Shown here one piece after another: positions 16,795-25,303 of a DNA stretch of 64,000 nt. Location: the NCBI RefSeq assembly GCF_001579805.1, contig NZ_CP014546.1:5766001-5830000 (forward strand), written 5' to 3'. Position 1 is the first letter of the stretch. Every line of letters starts with the position of its first letter. A program made the translations under genes and the position numbers. The stretch comes from Pseudomonas azotoformans. GTDB taxonomy: Bacteria; Pseudomonadota; Gammaproteobacteria; Pseudomonadales; Pseudomonadaceae. The notes below the pieces were generated by a model. The model searched no databases, was not told the DNA's origin, and saw only the letters and a list, made by a program, of their open reading frames with translations.

Positions 16795-16871
16795 TGGGGT
16801 GGACGAAGGGGATCGAACCCTCGACAACGGGAGTCACAATCCCGTGCTCTACCAACTGAGCTACGCCCACC
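16795..16871 (-). tRNA. tRNA-His (GTG), copy 2
   Basis: A 77-nt gene on the minus strand, identical to the copy at 16502-16578, including the extra 5' G, anticodon GTG and encoded CCA. Together with the following hairpin it looks like a duplicated unit. Confidence 0.97.
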
Positions 16872-16902
16872 ATATAGCGCTACTTGTGCCAAAGCTGCCT
16901 AA

Positions 16903-16979
16903 TGGCGCACCCGGCAGGACTCGAACCTGCGACCATCCGCTTAGAAGGCGGATGCTCTATCCAGCTGAGCTACGGGCGC
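16903..16979 (-). tRNA. tRNA-Arg (TCT)
   Basis: A 77-nt cloverleaf on the minus strand, first in the tRNA operon. The acceptor is GCGCCCG / CGGGTGC, then G73 and CCA. The anticodon stem ATCCGC / GCGGAT encloses CTTCTAA, giving TCT for AGA/AGG codons. The T arm is GCAGGTTCGAGTCCTGC. Confidence 0.97.
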
Positions 16980-17097
16980 CTGATTAATCTGTACTCTTGG
17001 AGGATTACAAACTAAGTGCTTCCAGCCTTACAGAACAACACGCTATTCTGCTCGACCTTCTTAACCAGTGCTAGGCTGTGCCCGACAAGTGCGACGA

Positions 17098-17126
17098 ATA
17101 GTATAGACGCCCTCGAAACCCGTCAA
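17098..17126 (-). promoter_or_regulatory. Promoter of the tRNA operon
   Basis: On the minus strand TTGACG (17121-17126) is followed after 17 bp by TACTAT (17098-17103), or after 15 bp by TATACT. A GC-rich discriminator CGTCGCAC comes next, typical of stable-RNA promoters. It lies about 120 bp before tRNA-Arg. Confidence 0.6.
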
Positions 17127-17258
17127 ATCTTTTTTGAAAAAAACTGATTTTATTTAAGGGGTTAGGGCAATTTGCAGACCAAGCGCCTTTGCCCTCACGT
17201 CCTGGCATGCGAGAATGCGCGCACTTTTCTTCCCCCTCTCGATGGTTAATCACGCGTA

Positions 17259-18113
17259 ATGACTGCACAACTTATCGACGGCAAATCAATCGCCGCCAGC
17301 CTGCGCCAGCAGATCGCCAAACGAGTCACCGAGCGCAGCCAGCAAGGCCTGCGCACGCCTGGCCTCGCGGTGATCCTGGTCGGCAGCGATCCTGCCTCTC
17401 AGGTTTATGTCTCGCACAAGCGTAAAGACTGTGAAGAGGTCGGCTTTATTTCCAAGGCCTACGACTTGCCTTCCGAAACCACCCAGCAGGCCCTGACCGA
17501 CCTGATCGACAGCCTCAACGACGACCCGAAGATCGATGGCATCCTGCTGCAACTGCCATTGCCCGAGCATCTGGACGCCTCCAAATTGCTGGAGCGCATT
17601 CGCCCCGACAAAGACGTCGACGGTTTCCACCCTTATAACGTCGGCCGCCTGGCCCAGCGCATCCCACTGCTGCGCCCGTGCACGCCAAAAGGCATCATGA
17701 CCCTGCTGGAAAGCACCGGTGTCGACCTGTACGGCCTCGATGCAGTCGTGGTCGGCGCCTCCAACATCGTCGGCCGCCCGATGGCCATGGAATTGTTGCT
17801 GGCCGGTTGCACTGTGACCGTCACCCACCGTTTCACCAAAGACCTCGCCGGCCACGTCGGCCGCGCCGACCTGGTTGTGGTTGCTGCCGGCAAGCCAGGA
17901 CTGGTCAAAGGTGAATGGATCAAGGAAGGCGCCATCGTCATCGACGTGGGCATCAACCGCCAGGACGACGGCAAGCTGGTGGGCGATGTGGTGTACGAAA
18001 CCGCCCTGCCCCGCGCCGGCTGGATCACCCCAGTGCCAGGCGGCGTCGGCCCGATGACCCGCGCTTGCCTGCTGGAAAATACCCTGTACGCCGCAGAGAC
18101 CCTGCACGCTTAA
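17259..18113 (+). CDS. folD: Bifunctional methylenetetrahydrofolate dehydrogenase / methenyltetrahydrofolate cyclohydrolase FolD
   Basis: A 284-residue FolD, the standard size. It oxidises 5,10-methylene-THF to methenyl-THF with NADP and hydrolyses that to 10-formyl-THF, supplying one-carbon units for purines and formyl-Met. The active-site motif [14 protein letters not shown] (about 50-63) holds the catalytic Lys. [12 protein letters not shown] and the C-terminal [18 protein letters not shown] are the family signatures, and the Rossmann part runs from about 140 ([18 protein letters not shown]). Start [13 protein letters not shown] at 17259. It is divergent from the tRNA operon and ends at a strong terminator (18129-18159). 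Confidence 0.97.
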   Translation: MTAQLIDGKSIAASLRQQIAKRVTERSQQGLRTPGLAVILVGSDPASQVYVSHKRKDCEEVGFISKAYDLPSETTQQALTDLIDSLNDDPKIDGILLQLPLPEHLDASKLLERIRPDKDVDGFHPYNVGRLAQRIPLLRPCTPKGIMTLLESTGVDLYGLDAVVVGASNIVGRPMAMELLLAGCTVTVTHRFTKDLAGHVGRADLVVVAAGKPGLVKGEWIKEGAIVIDVGINRQDDGKLVGDVVYETALPRAGWITPVPGGVGPMTRACLLENTLYAAETLHA

Positions 18114-18128
18114 TAACCAGGCGTACTT

Positions 18129-18159
18129 AAAAAGCCCTGCTTTAGCGCAGGGCTTTTTA
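18129..18159 (+). terminator. Terminator of folD
   Basis: A 10-bp stem AAAGCCCTGC / GCAGGGCTTT with a TTTAGC loop and a following T-run, 16 bp after the folD stop. Confidence 0.92.
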
Positions 18160-18321
18160 TTGCCCGCGATAAACCCTGTTTTTTCTTAGTTTTTAAGAAC
18201 TTTCATCGGGTTCTAGAAGAACATTCGACAGTTTCTGATCCATACTCCTAAAATGTAACGGCATTTATCAAAAACCCGTTCCCGAACGGTATTTCCTTAC
18301 TTTTTTAGCGAGTTCACCCGC

Positions 18322-19245
18322 GTGAAAATTCGTCTCTCTATTGTCAGCCTATTTTTTGCTTTCACAGGCACCTTCGCGCACGCCGCCGAAACCACCCAGG
18401 CCCCGCGTGACACATCCAAACTGCAAATCGCTTCCGGCAGCGCCATGCTGGTGGACCTGCAGACCAATAAAGTCATTTATTCCAGCAACCCCGACGTGGT
18501 GGTGCCAATCGCCTCGGTGAGCAAGTTGATGACCGGCCTGATCGTGCTGGAAGCCAAGCAGAACATGGATGAGTACATCGATATCAACATCAAGGACACG
18601 CCGGAAATGAAAGGCGTGTTCTCCCGCGTGAAAATCGGCAGTGAAATGCCGCGCAAAGAGATGCTGCTGATCGCCCTGATGTCCTCGGAAAACCGCGCTG
18701 CCGCCAGCCTGGCGCACCACTACCCAGGCGGCTACCCGGCGTTTATCGCGGCGATGAACGCCAAGGCCAAGGCGCTGGGCATGACCAGCACTCACTATGT
18801 AGAACCCACGGGCCTGTCGATCCACAACGTGTCCACCGCCCGTGACCTGAGCAAGCTGCTGGCCGCCGCGCGTCACTACCCGTTGCTGAGCCAGTTGAGC
18901 ACCACCAAGGAAAAGACCGTGTCGTTCCGCAAGCCCAACTACACCCTGGGCTTCTCCAACACCGACCACCTGATCAACCGCGCCAACTGGGATATCAAGC
19001 TGACCAAGACCGGTTTCACCAACCAGGCCGGCCACTGTCTGGTGCTGGTGACCAGCATGGGCAACCGTCCGGTGTCGTTGGTGATCCTGGATGCTTTCGG
19101 CAAATTCACCCACTTTGCCGATGCCAGCCGTATCCGCAATTGGGTCGAGACCGGCAAGAGCGGTTCAGTGCCGGATGTGGCGCTGCGCTACAAGGCCGAC
19201 AAGAACCTGAAGAATCGCCCCAACGCTGCGGAAGCCCGTCGCTAA
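18322..19245 (+). CDS. pbpG: D-alanyl-D-alanine endopeptidase, PBP7 family
   Basis: A 307-residue low-molecular-mass penicillin-binding protein starting at GTG 18322. The signal peptide [21 protein letters not shown] is followed by a mature periplasmic enzyme. All three serine-peptidase motifs are present: SVSK (Ser65, Lys68), SEN (122-124) and KTG (229-231). PBP7 cleaves D-Ala-meso-DAP cross-links in peptidoglycan during wall remodelling. It stands alone between the folD terminator and a bidirectional terminator. The 160-bp upstream region is AT-rich and must contain its promoter. Confidence 0.93.
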   Translation: MKIRLSIVSLFFAFTGTFAHAAETTQAPRDTSKLQIASGSAMLVDLQTNKVIYSSNPDVVVPIASVSKLMTGLIVLEAKQNMDEYIDINIKDTPEMKGVFSRVKIGSEMPRKEMLLIALMSSENRAAASLAHHYPGGYPAFIAAMNAKAKALGMTSTHYVEPTGLSIHNVSTARDLSKLLAAARHYPLLSQLSTTKEKTVSFRKPNYTLGFSNTDHLINRANWDIKLTKTGFTNQAGHCLVLVTSMGNRPVSLVILDAFGKFTHFADASRIRNWVETGKSGSVPDVALRYKADKNLKNRPNAAEARR

Positions 19246-19252
19246 GCGATAT

Positions 19253-19285
19253 AAAAAACGGCGCTTTGATAGCGCCGTTTGTTTA
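19253..19285. terminator. Bidirectional terminator between pbpG and the C39-like gene
   Basis: A 10-bp stem AAACGGCGCT / AGCGCCGTTT around TTGAT, with A- and T-runs on both sides. It serves the convergent pbpG (plus) and C39-like (minus) genes. Confidence 0.9.
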
Positions 19286-19945
19286 TTTGCGTTCCGCCAA
19301 CACCTTCAGCGCCTGCGCCGCCGCCCGCTCCTGCCCGGCCTGGGCCGTCGCATTCGCCGAGTCCCGCCACCGTTGTGCATCCACATTCGCCGGCAACTGG
19401 CTCGGGCGCTGGGTGAGGATTGCCCAACTGCCGGCGCTTTTCCATTTGGACTCAAAGTCGCTGAAGCTCATCAGCAAGCGCCGATCCATCCCCGAGCGCA
19501 ACAACACCGTGCTTTTCTGCTGGTTGAACCCCACCACGACCACGTAGTGCGCATCCGACCACAGCCCGCCGCCAATCCGCGCCATCACCGGATAACCCGC
19601 CGCCACCTGGGCCAGCACTGCCGTCAGCTTGGCCTCCAGCGGATACACCATCAGCCCGTACTCACGCGCCAGCACCTGCATGTTGCGCTCAAGGTCGGCT
19701 TCGCCGCCCGGCAGATGCAACGGTTTATCCAACAGCCCCGGTGTCATGACAATGCCTTGTTGCGACAGCATGCTGGCTAAAGACGTAGGACCGCTCTGGT
19801 AGGCCTCGCTGCGAAAGGTCGGCACGCCATTGAGTTCGACGCGCTCCGGCAGGCCGGCCAGTCTCGACGGGGTGGAGGAACACGCCGCAAGGCCCAAGGC
19901 ACACGCGAGGAACAAGGATGTTTTCAGGTTCGACCGTAACCGCAA
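19283..19945 (-). CDS. Peptidase C39-like lipoprotein lacking the catalytic cysteine
   Basis: A 220-residue lipoprotein with lipobox LGLAAC (Cys22). Residues about 45-155 resemble the C39 (bacteriocin-processing-type) papain-like fold: the segment that normally reads QCGPA/T is YQSGPTSLASML here, so position 51 is Ser instead of Cys. The His of the SDAHYVVVVGF strand (His133) is retained, and LREYGL-type and PVMARIGGG segments fit the fold. The tail (175-220) is an Ala/Arg/Glu-rich helix that could be a TPR remnant. With Cys missing it is probably a non-catalytic binding protein, unless Ser acts as nucleophile. Convergent with pbpG across a shared terminator. Substrate unknown. Confidence 0.7.
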   Translation of the reverse strand: MRLRSNLKTSLFLACALGLAACSSTPSRLAGLPERVELNGVPTFRSEAYQSGPTSLASMLSQQGIVMTPGLLDKPLHLPGGEADLERNMQVLAREYGLMVYPLEAKLTAVLAQVAAGYPVMARIGGGLWSDAHYVVVVGFNQQKSTVLLRSGMDRRLLMSFSDFESKWKSAGSWAILTQRPSQLPANVDAQRWRDSANATAQAGQERAAAQALKVLAERK

Positions 19946-20155
19946 TTTTCTACTCTCTTGATCAACTGCCGGTAAGGGCCCTGATCATAGGACGCTCTGC
20001 TACGCGGGTATAGCCCGCAGCTTTAGTAAAGGACGCGGATAGAGCAAAGAAGTTGGACAGACACGACCATTGGTCAATAGCAGGCAACCGCCAGGTAGCT
20101 AGACTGTCCATTGAGAAGACTGTGTGTGCCCCCTGCGGGGCGAAAGGAGGCCCGA

Positions 20156-20317
20156 ATGAGCCTTGCAACAACGATTGTCCTGTTGATCTGCGGTTGGCTG
20201 GCTGTAGCCGGCGCCATGTTGTGGGGGGTGTTGCGCATCACCCGTCGGCACCATCACCCCCACGTCAAACCCGCTGCACCCGCCAAGCCCCATAAGGTAG
20301 CGGTACATCACGCCTAG
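20156..20317 (+). CDS. Small single-pass membrane protein, His-rich tail
   Basis: A 53-residue protein starting MSLATTIVLLICGWLAVAGAMLWGVLRITRRHHHPH. The start is supported by AAAGGAGG 7-13 bases upstream; the longer frame from 20111 lacks a ribosome site. One transmembrane helix (about 5-27) is followed by a basic, Pro- and His-rich cytoplasmic or periplasmic tail with four His in RRHHHPH and a closing HKVAVHHA. The His cluster might bind metal, but that is only a suggestion. The last 4 bases overlap the convergent lipoprotein gene. I do not recognise a family. Confidence 0.6.
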   Translation: MSLATTIVLLICGWLAVAGAMLWGVLRITRRHHHPHVKPAAPAKPHKVAVHHA

Positions 20318-20724
20318 CCCGGCATGCAATTGAAGTCCTGAGTCGCCGCGACTTCCTTGCCGTGACCATCCATCAAGGATGCGCGCACGGTGGTGCCCAG
20401 GCTCGACTCCACCAGGGTGTAGTGCTCACCTGCCTTGAAATCCTTGTACTCGACCCGACCCTGGCAGTCCTGCTGGTTGTCGTCGCCTGGCTCTTCTTCG
20501 AACAGCGTCACATCCAGGCGATGGTCTCCAGGCGTCACTTCAAAGAAACGTCCGTCATCCACACGCTTGCCGTCAACGCGTTCGGCCATCAGGTCGTTGG
20601 GGGCCTCTTCTTTCAGACCGATCCACGCTTCGCTCGGGTCGGCCTTGGGGATCGGGCCGGCGCACGCCGACAACAACAGCACAGCACCGAGGGCGGGAAT
20701 CAATAACAGAGGTTTGAGTGACAT
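20314..20724 (-). CDS. Small lipoprotein of unknown function
   Basis: A 136-residue lipoprotein: signal MSLKPLLLIPALGAVLLLSAC with Cys21 as the lipidation site. The mature part is acidic (DPSEAWIGLKEEAPNDLMAERVDGKRVDDGRFFEV), and a beta-rich half follows (PGDHRLDVTLFEEEP, EYKDFKAGEHYTLVESSLG). This layout recalls small PEGA-like or immunoglobulin-like lipoproteins that display short repeats of the type PGxHxL. Two Cys (CQGR and the near-terminal FNCMPG) could form a disulfide. Convergent with the small membrane protein and divergent from the RND operon 200 bp away. No known function. Confidence 0.7.
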   Translation of the reverse strand: MSLKPLLLIPALGAVLLLSACAGPIPKADPSEAWIGLKEEAPNDLMAERVDGKRVDDGRFFEVTPGDHRLDVTLFEEEPGDDNQQDCQGRVEYKDFKAGEHYTLVESSLGTTVRASLMDGHGKEVAATQDFNCMPG

Positions 20725-20925
20725 GGCAGGGCTCCAACAAATAGGGACGATGTGTCCGATGGGCTACAAGCTTGAGGAGCCACCCTTTGTAGAACAAATG
20801 AATACATATGAAACGATCTTCAGCCCCTTCCTAAATGTTCCTTCACCTGGCTGAAAGGTGCGTGTTAGGTGGGTCGGGCAAGACTGCCGGGGTTTGCAAT
20901 CCTGCTCCCTCCGGAGGTTTCACGC

Positions 20926-23900
20926 ATGCTCGGGCTGGTAAAGACCGCACTGCAAAAGCCGTACACGTTTATCGTGTTGGCCATATTCATCTGCATCATC
21001 GGGCCGATGGCGGCCCTGCGTACCCCCACTGACGTTTTCCCGGACATCGGCATCCCCGTGGTTGCCGTGGTCTGGCAGTACAACGGCCTGTCGCCGGACG
21101 CCATGGCCGGTCGGGTGATCTACACCTATGAACGCTCCCTGAGCACCACCGTCAACGACATCGAGCATATCGAATCGCAATCCCTGCCCGGCATGGGCAT
21201 CGTCAAGATCTTCTTCCAACCCGGCGTGGATATCCGCACCGCCAACGCCCAGGTGACAGCGGTGTCACAAACCGTGCTCAAGCAGATGCCGCCGGGCATC
21301 ACGCCGCCGCTGATCCTCAACTACAGCGCCTCCACGGTGCCGATTTTGCAGATGGCGTTCTCCAGCCCCAGCCTCTCGGAAGCCAAGATCCGCGACTTGG
21401 TGCAGAACAACATCCGCCTGCCCCTGAGCGCCCTGCCCGGATTGGCCATGCCGACGCCAATGGGCGGCAAGCAGCGCCAGATCACGCTGGACCTCGACCC
21501 ACAGGCGCTGGCCGCCAAAGGCTTGTCGGCCCAGGACGTGGGGAACGCCTTGGCCCTGCAGAACCAGATCATCCCGGTGGGCACCGCCAAACTCGGCCCC
21601 AACGAATACACGATCCTGCTCAACAACAGCCCCAAGGCCATCGATGAGCTGAATGACCTGCCGATCAAGACCGTCGATGGCGCCTTGATCACCATCGGCC
21701 AAGTCGCCCACGTGCGCGACGGCTCGCCGCCGCAGACCAATATCGTGCGCGTCGACGGCCACCGTGCGGTCCTCATGCCAGCGCTGAAAAACGGCAGCAT
21801 CTCCACCCTGTCGATCATCGACGGCATCCGCCAGATGCTGCCGCGCATCAACGAAACCCTGCCGCCGTCGCTGAAGACCTCGCTGCTGGGGGACGCCTCG
21901 GTGTTCGTCAAACAGTCGGTGGGCAGCGTGGCCCAGGAAGGCATCATTGCCGCGCTGCTGACCAGTGCGATGATCCTGCTGTTCCTCGGCAGTTGGCGTT
22001 CCACGATCATTATTGCCGCCTCGATTCCCCTGGCCGTGCTGTCGGCGATTGCACTGCTGGCGGTCAGCGGGCAAACCCTCAACGTGATGACCCTCGGCGG
22101 GCTGGCGTTGGCGGTGGGAATCCTGGTGGACGACGCCACGGTGACCATCGAAAACATCAACTGGCACCTGGAACAAGGCAAGGCGGTGAAGACCGCAATC
22201 CTCGACGGCGCCGCACAGATCGTCGGCCCGGCGTTCGTCTCGCTGCTGTGTATCTGCATCGTGTTCGTGCCGATGTTTTTGCTGCAAGGCATCGCCGGTT
22301 ACCTGTTCCGGCCGATGGCCCTGGCGGTGATCTTTGCCATGGCCAGCTCGTTCATTCTTTCGCGTACGCTGGTGCCGACCCTGGCGATGTTCCTGCTCAA
22401 GCCGCACACGCCGGAGCCAGGCGCCGGGCATCATCCGGAAGATGCATTCATCAACCATCACGAGGGCGAGCAGCACAAGAAACCACGCAATCGCGTGCTG
22501 CAATCGGTGCTGAATTTCCAGCAGGGCTTTGAACGGCACTTCTCGAACATCCGTGACACCTACCATGGTCTGCTGACCTTGGCCTTGGGTAATCGCAAGG
22601 GCTTTATCGTCGGTTTCCTGGCTTGCGTGCTGGCGTCGTTCCTGTTGCTGCCGAGCCTCGGCCAGGACTTCTTCCCGGCCACCGACGCGGGCGCATTGGC
22701 CCTGCACGTGCGCCTGCCACTGGGCACGCGCATCGAAGAAAGCGCCGCCGCCTTCGACCGTATCGAAGCGCGGATTCGCGAGGTGATTCCCGCCGAAGAA
22801 CTCGACACCATCGTCGACAACATTGGCATCCCGCTGAGCGGCATCGACATGGCCTACAGCAGCAGCGGCACCATCGGCCCGCAGGACGGCGACATCCAGG
22901 TCACCCTGAAAAAAGACCACGCGCCCACCGCCGATTACGTGAAGAAACTGCGCGAAACCCTGCCGGAAAGTTTCCCCGGCAGCCACTTCGCATTCCTGCC
23001 AGCCGACATCAGCAGCCAGATCCTCAACTTCGGCGCCCCGGCCCCGCTGGACGTGAAAATCTCCGGGCGCAGCGATGAAGAAAACCGCGCCTATGCGGTG
23101 GAACTGGAGCGGCGCCTGCAACACGTACCCGGCATCGCTGACCTGCGCATCCAGCAGTCCACCGGCTACCCGTCCTTGCAGGTCAACGTCGACCGCCTGC
23201 GCGCCAACGGCCTGGGCATTACCGAACGTGACGTGACCAACAGCATGGTCGCCTCCCTCGCCGGCAGTTCCCAAGTGGCACCGACCTTCTGGCTCAACCC
23301 CGCCAACGGCGTGTCCTACTCGATCGTCGCCGCCACCCCGCAATATCGCCTCGACAGCCTGCCTTCGCTGGAAGCGCTGCCGGTGACCGGCGCCGATGGC
23401 AAGTCGCAGATCCTTGGCGGCGTGGCCACCATCTCCCGTGTGCAAAGCCCGGCGGTGGTGACCCATTACAACATCGAACCGACCCTGGACCTGTACGCCA
23501 ACGTGCAAGGTCGCGACCTCGGCGGCGTGGCCCGCGATGTGCAGAAAGTGCTGGATGACACCGCGTCCATGCGCCCCAAAGGCGCGGTGATCAGCCTGCA
23601 CGGGCAAATCGATGCGTTGCACGAAGCCTTCAGCGGCTTGAGCTTTGGCTTGCTTGGCGCGGTGGTGCTGATCTACCTGCTGATCGTGGTCAACTTCCAG
23701 TCGTGGGTCGATCCGTTCGTGATCATCACCGCCTTGCCGGCCGCACTGGCGGGGATCGTGTGGATGCTGTTCCTCAGCGGCACCTCGTTGTCGGTGCCCG
23801 CCTTGACCGGCGCGATCCTGTGCATGGGCGTAGCCACCGCCAACTCGATCCTGGTGGTGAGCTTCTGCCGTGAACGCCTGGCCGAACATGGCGATGCGCT

Positions 23901-24147
23901 CAAGGCCGCGCTGGAAGCCGGTTACACGCGCTTTCGCCCGGTGTGCATGACCGCCCTGGCGATGATCATCGGCATGTTGCCCCTGGCGATTTCCGAGGAG
24001 CAAAACGCCCCGCTCGGCCGGGCGGTGATCGGTGGCCTGATCCTCGCCACCACCGCCACTCTGTTATTTGTCCCCGTGGTCTTTAGCCTGGTCCACGGCC
24101 GTCACCCTACTCGCGCCACTGCTGGAGAAACGTCTCATGTCGTCTGA
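20926..24147 (+). CDS. RND family efflux transporter permease
   Basis: A 1073-residue AcrB-fold permease starting MLGLVKTALQKPYTFIVLAIF at ATG 20926 with GGAGG ahead. The usual two-fold layout is seen: TM1, a large periplasmic loop, TM2-6, and a repeat from about residue 545. The proton-relay Asp pair is in TM4 (GGLALAVGILVDDATVTIEN). The cytoplasmic loop after TM6 is unusually His-rich (HHPED ... HHEGEQHKK, about residues 505-525), which could bind metal. It exports toxic compounds to the periplasmic adaptor and outer-membrane channel encoded next. The permease-adaptor-channel order with overlapping genes makes a single operon. The substrate is unknown; sequence style is nearer the drug or organic-compound branch than CusA. 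Confidence 0.9.
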   Translation: MLGLVKTALQKPYTFIVLAIFICIIGPMAALRTPTDVFPDIGIPVVAVVWQYNGLSPDAMAGRVIYTYERSLSTTVNDIEHIESQSLPGMGIVKIFFQPGVDIRTANAQVTAVSQTVLKQMPPGITPPLILNYSASTVPILQMAFSSPSLSEAKIRDLVQNNIRLPLSALPGLAMPTPMGGKQRQITLDLDPQALAAKGLSAQDVGNALALQNQIIPVGTAKLGPNEYTILLNNSPKAIDELNDLPIKTVDGALITIGQVAHVRDGSPPQTNIVRVDGHRAVLMPALKNGSISTLSIIDGIRQMLPRINETLPPSLKTSLLGDASVFVKQSVGSVAQEGIIAALLTSAMILLFLGSWRSTIIIAASIPLAVLSAIALLAVSGQTLNVMTLGGLALAVGILVDDATVTIENINWHLEQGKAVKTAILDGAAQIVGPAFVSLLCICIVFVPMFLLQGIAGYLFRPMALAVIFAMASSFILSRTLVPTLAMFLLKPHTPEPGAGHHPEDAFINHHEGEQHKKPRNRVLQSVLNFQQGFERHFSNIRDTYHGLLTLALGNRKGFIVGFLACVLASFLLLPSLGQDFFPATDAGALALHVRLPLGTRIEESAAAFDRIEARIREVIPAEELDTIVDNIGIPLSGIDMAYSSSGTIGPQDGDIQVTLKKDHAPTADYVKKLRETLPESFPGSHFAFLPADISSQILNFGAPAPLDVKISGRSDEENRAYAVELERRLQHVPGIADLRIQQSTGYPSLQVNVDRLRANGLGITERDVTNSMVASLAGSSQVAPTFWLNPANGVSYSIVAATPQYRLDSLPSLEALPVTGADGKSQILGGVATISRVQSPAVVTHYNIEPTLDLYANVQGRDLGGVARDVQKVLDDTASMRPKGAVISLHGQIDALHEAFSGLSFGLLGAVVLIYLLIVVNFQSWVDPFVIITALPAALAGIVWMLFLSGTSLSVPALTGAILCMGVATANSILVVSFCRERLAEHGDALKAALEAGYTRFRPVCMTALAMIIGMLPLAISEEQNAPLGRAVIGGLILATTATLLFVPVVFSLVHGRHPTRATAGETSHVV

Positions 24148-25303
24148 TCACAAACCCTCGCGCAAGCGTCTGATGCTCATGGGTGTCGGCGGCCTGACCC
24201 TGGCCGCCCTGTTGGTCGCCAACGGCCTGCACGCCCGCACGCTGCACGAACAATCGGTCACGGCCTGGACCGAAACCGCCGCCGTCCCGCAGGTGATGGT
24301 GTTCCAACCGCAGCAGAATGCCGCCGGCGACACCCTGCGCTTGCCGGCGCACCTGGAAGCCTGGAGCAAGGCGCCGATTCACGCCCGCGTCAGCGGCTAC
24401 TTGAAAGACTGGAAAGCCGACATCGGCACCCAGGTCAAAGCCGGGCAAATCCTTGCCGAGATCGACAGCCCCGACCTGGACCAGCAACTGGTGCAAACCC
24501 ATGCACGGCTGATACAGGAACAGGCCAACGCACGCCTGGCCGAAACCACCGCGACGCGCTGGCAAAACCTGCTCGCCAGCCATTCGGTTTCGCGCCAGGA
24601 GGCCGATGAAAAAACCTCCAACGCCGCCGCCGCAAAAGCCAACGCCGAAGCCGCCGCTGCCGACTATGCGCGGCTGTCCGCATTGGAAAGCTACAAGACG
24701 ATCCGCGCGCCGTTCGCCGGCACCATCACCGCACGCAACACCGATATCGGCCAATTGATCAAGGCCGACACCGACAGCGATCCCGAGCTGTTCAACATCG
24801 CCGACACCCATCAATTGCGCCTGTATGTGCCCGTGCCGCAGAACTACGCGGCGGTCATCCACCCCGGCCTTGAAGCCGAGCTGACTGTGCCCGAGCACCC
24901 CGGTGAGCACTTCAAGGCGCGCCTGATCGGTGATTCCACCGCCATCGACCGCCGCTCCGGCACCCTGCTTGCGCAGTTCGTGGCAGACAACCCTAATGGC
25001 GAATTGCTCCCCGGTGACTACGCCGAAGCCACCTTGCCGATTCCGGCGGATACCCACGGCGTGAGCATTCCGGCCAGCGCGTTGATCTTCCGTGCCCAAG
25101 GCACACAGGTGGCGGTGCTGGATGCGCAGAATCACGTACACCTGCAGGACATTCACATCGGCCTGGACCTGGGCGAACGCCTGGTCATCGACCAAGGCCT
25201 GAAACCCGCCGACCGCGTCGTCGACAACCCGCCGGACGCCCTGCGTGAAGGCGACCCAGTGCAACTAGCCGCCGCCGGAGGTGCGCATGCGCCTAAGGCT
25301 TAA
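24137..25303 (+). CDS. RND efflux periplasmic adaptor (HlyD/MFP family)
   Basis: A 388-residue membrane-fusion protein starting MSSDHKPSRKRLMLMGVGGLTLAALLVANGL; the ATG at 24137 overlaps the permease by 11 bp. One N-terminal anchor is followed by the biotin/lipoyl-like domain (HARVSGYLKDWKADIGTQVKAGQILAEIDSPDLDQQL), a helical hairpin (about 120-190), the second lipoyl half (APFAGTITARNTDIGQLI) and beta-barrel and membrane-proximal domains. It links the permease to the outer-membrane channel. Translation is probably coupled to both neighbours. The channel gene after it is frameshifted, so the adaptor may have to work with another channel. Confidence 0.9.
   Translation: MSSDHKPSRKRLMLMGVGGLTLAALLVANGLHARTLHEQSVTAWTETAAVPQVMVFQPQQNAAGDTLRLPAHLEAWSKAPIHARVSGYLKDWKADIGTQVKAGQILAEIDSPDLDQQLVQTHARLIQEQANARLAETTATRWQNLLASHSVSRQEADEKTSNAAAAKANAEAAAADYARLSALESYKTIRAPFAGTITARNTDIGQLIKADTDSDPELFNIADTHQLRLYVPVPQNYAAVIHPGLEAELTVPEHPGEHFKARLIGDSTAIDRRSGTLLAQFVADNPNGELLPGDYAEATLPIPADTHGVSIPASALIFRAQGTQVAVLDAQNHVHLQDIHIGLDLGERLVIDQGLKPADRVVDNPPDALREGDPVQLAAAGGAHAPKA

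Noticed and set aside
16501..16987. Short plus-strand frames across the tRNA cluster (e.g. with MDEGDRTLDNGSHNPVLYQLSYAHHIAL)
   Set aside because: These are translations of the reverse complement of the tRNA genes, a well-known annotation artefact.
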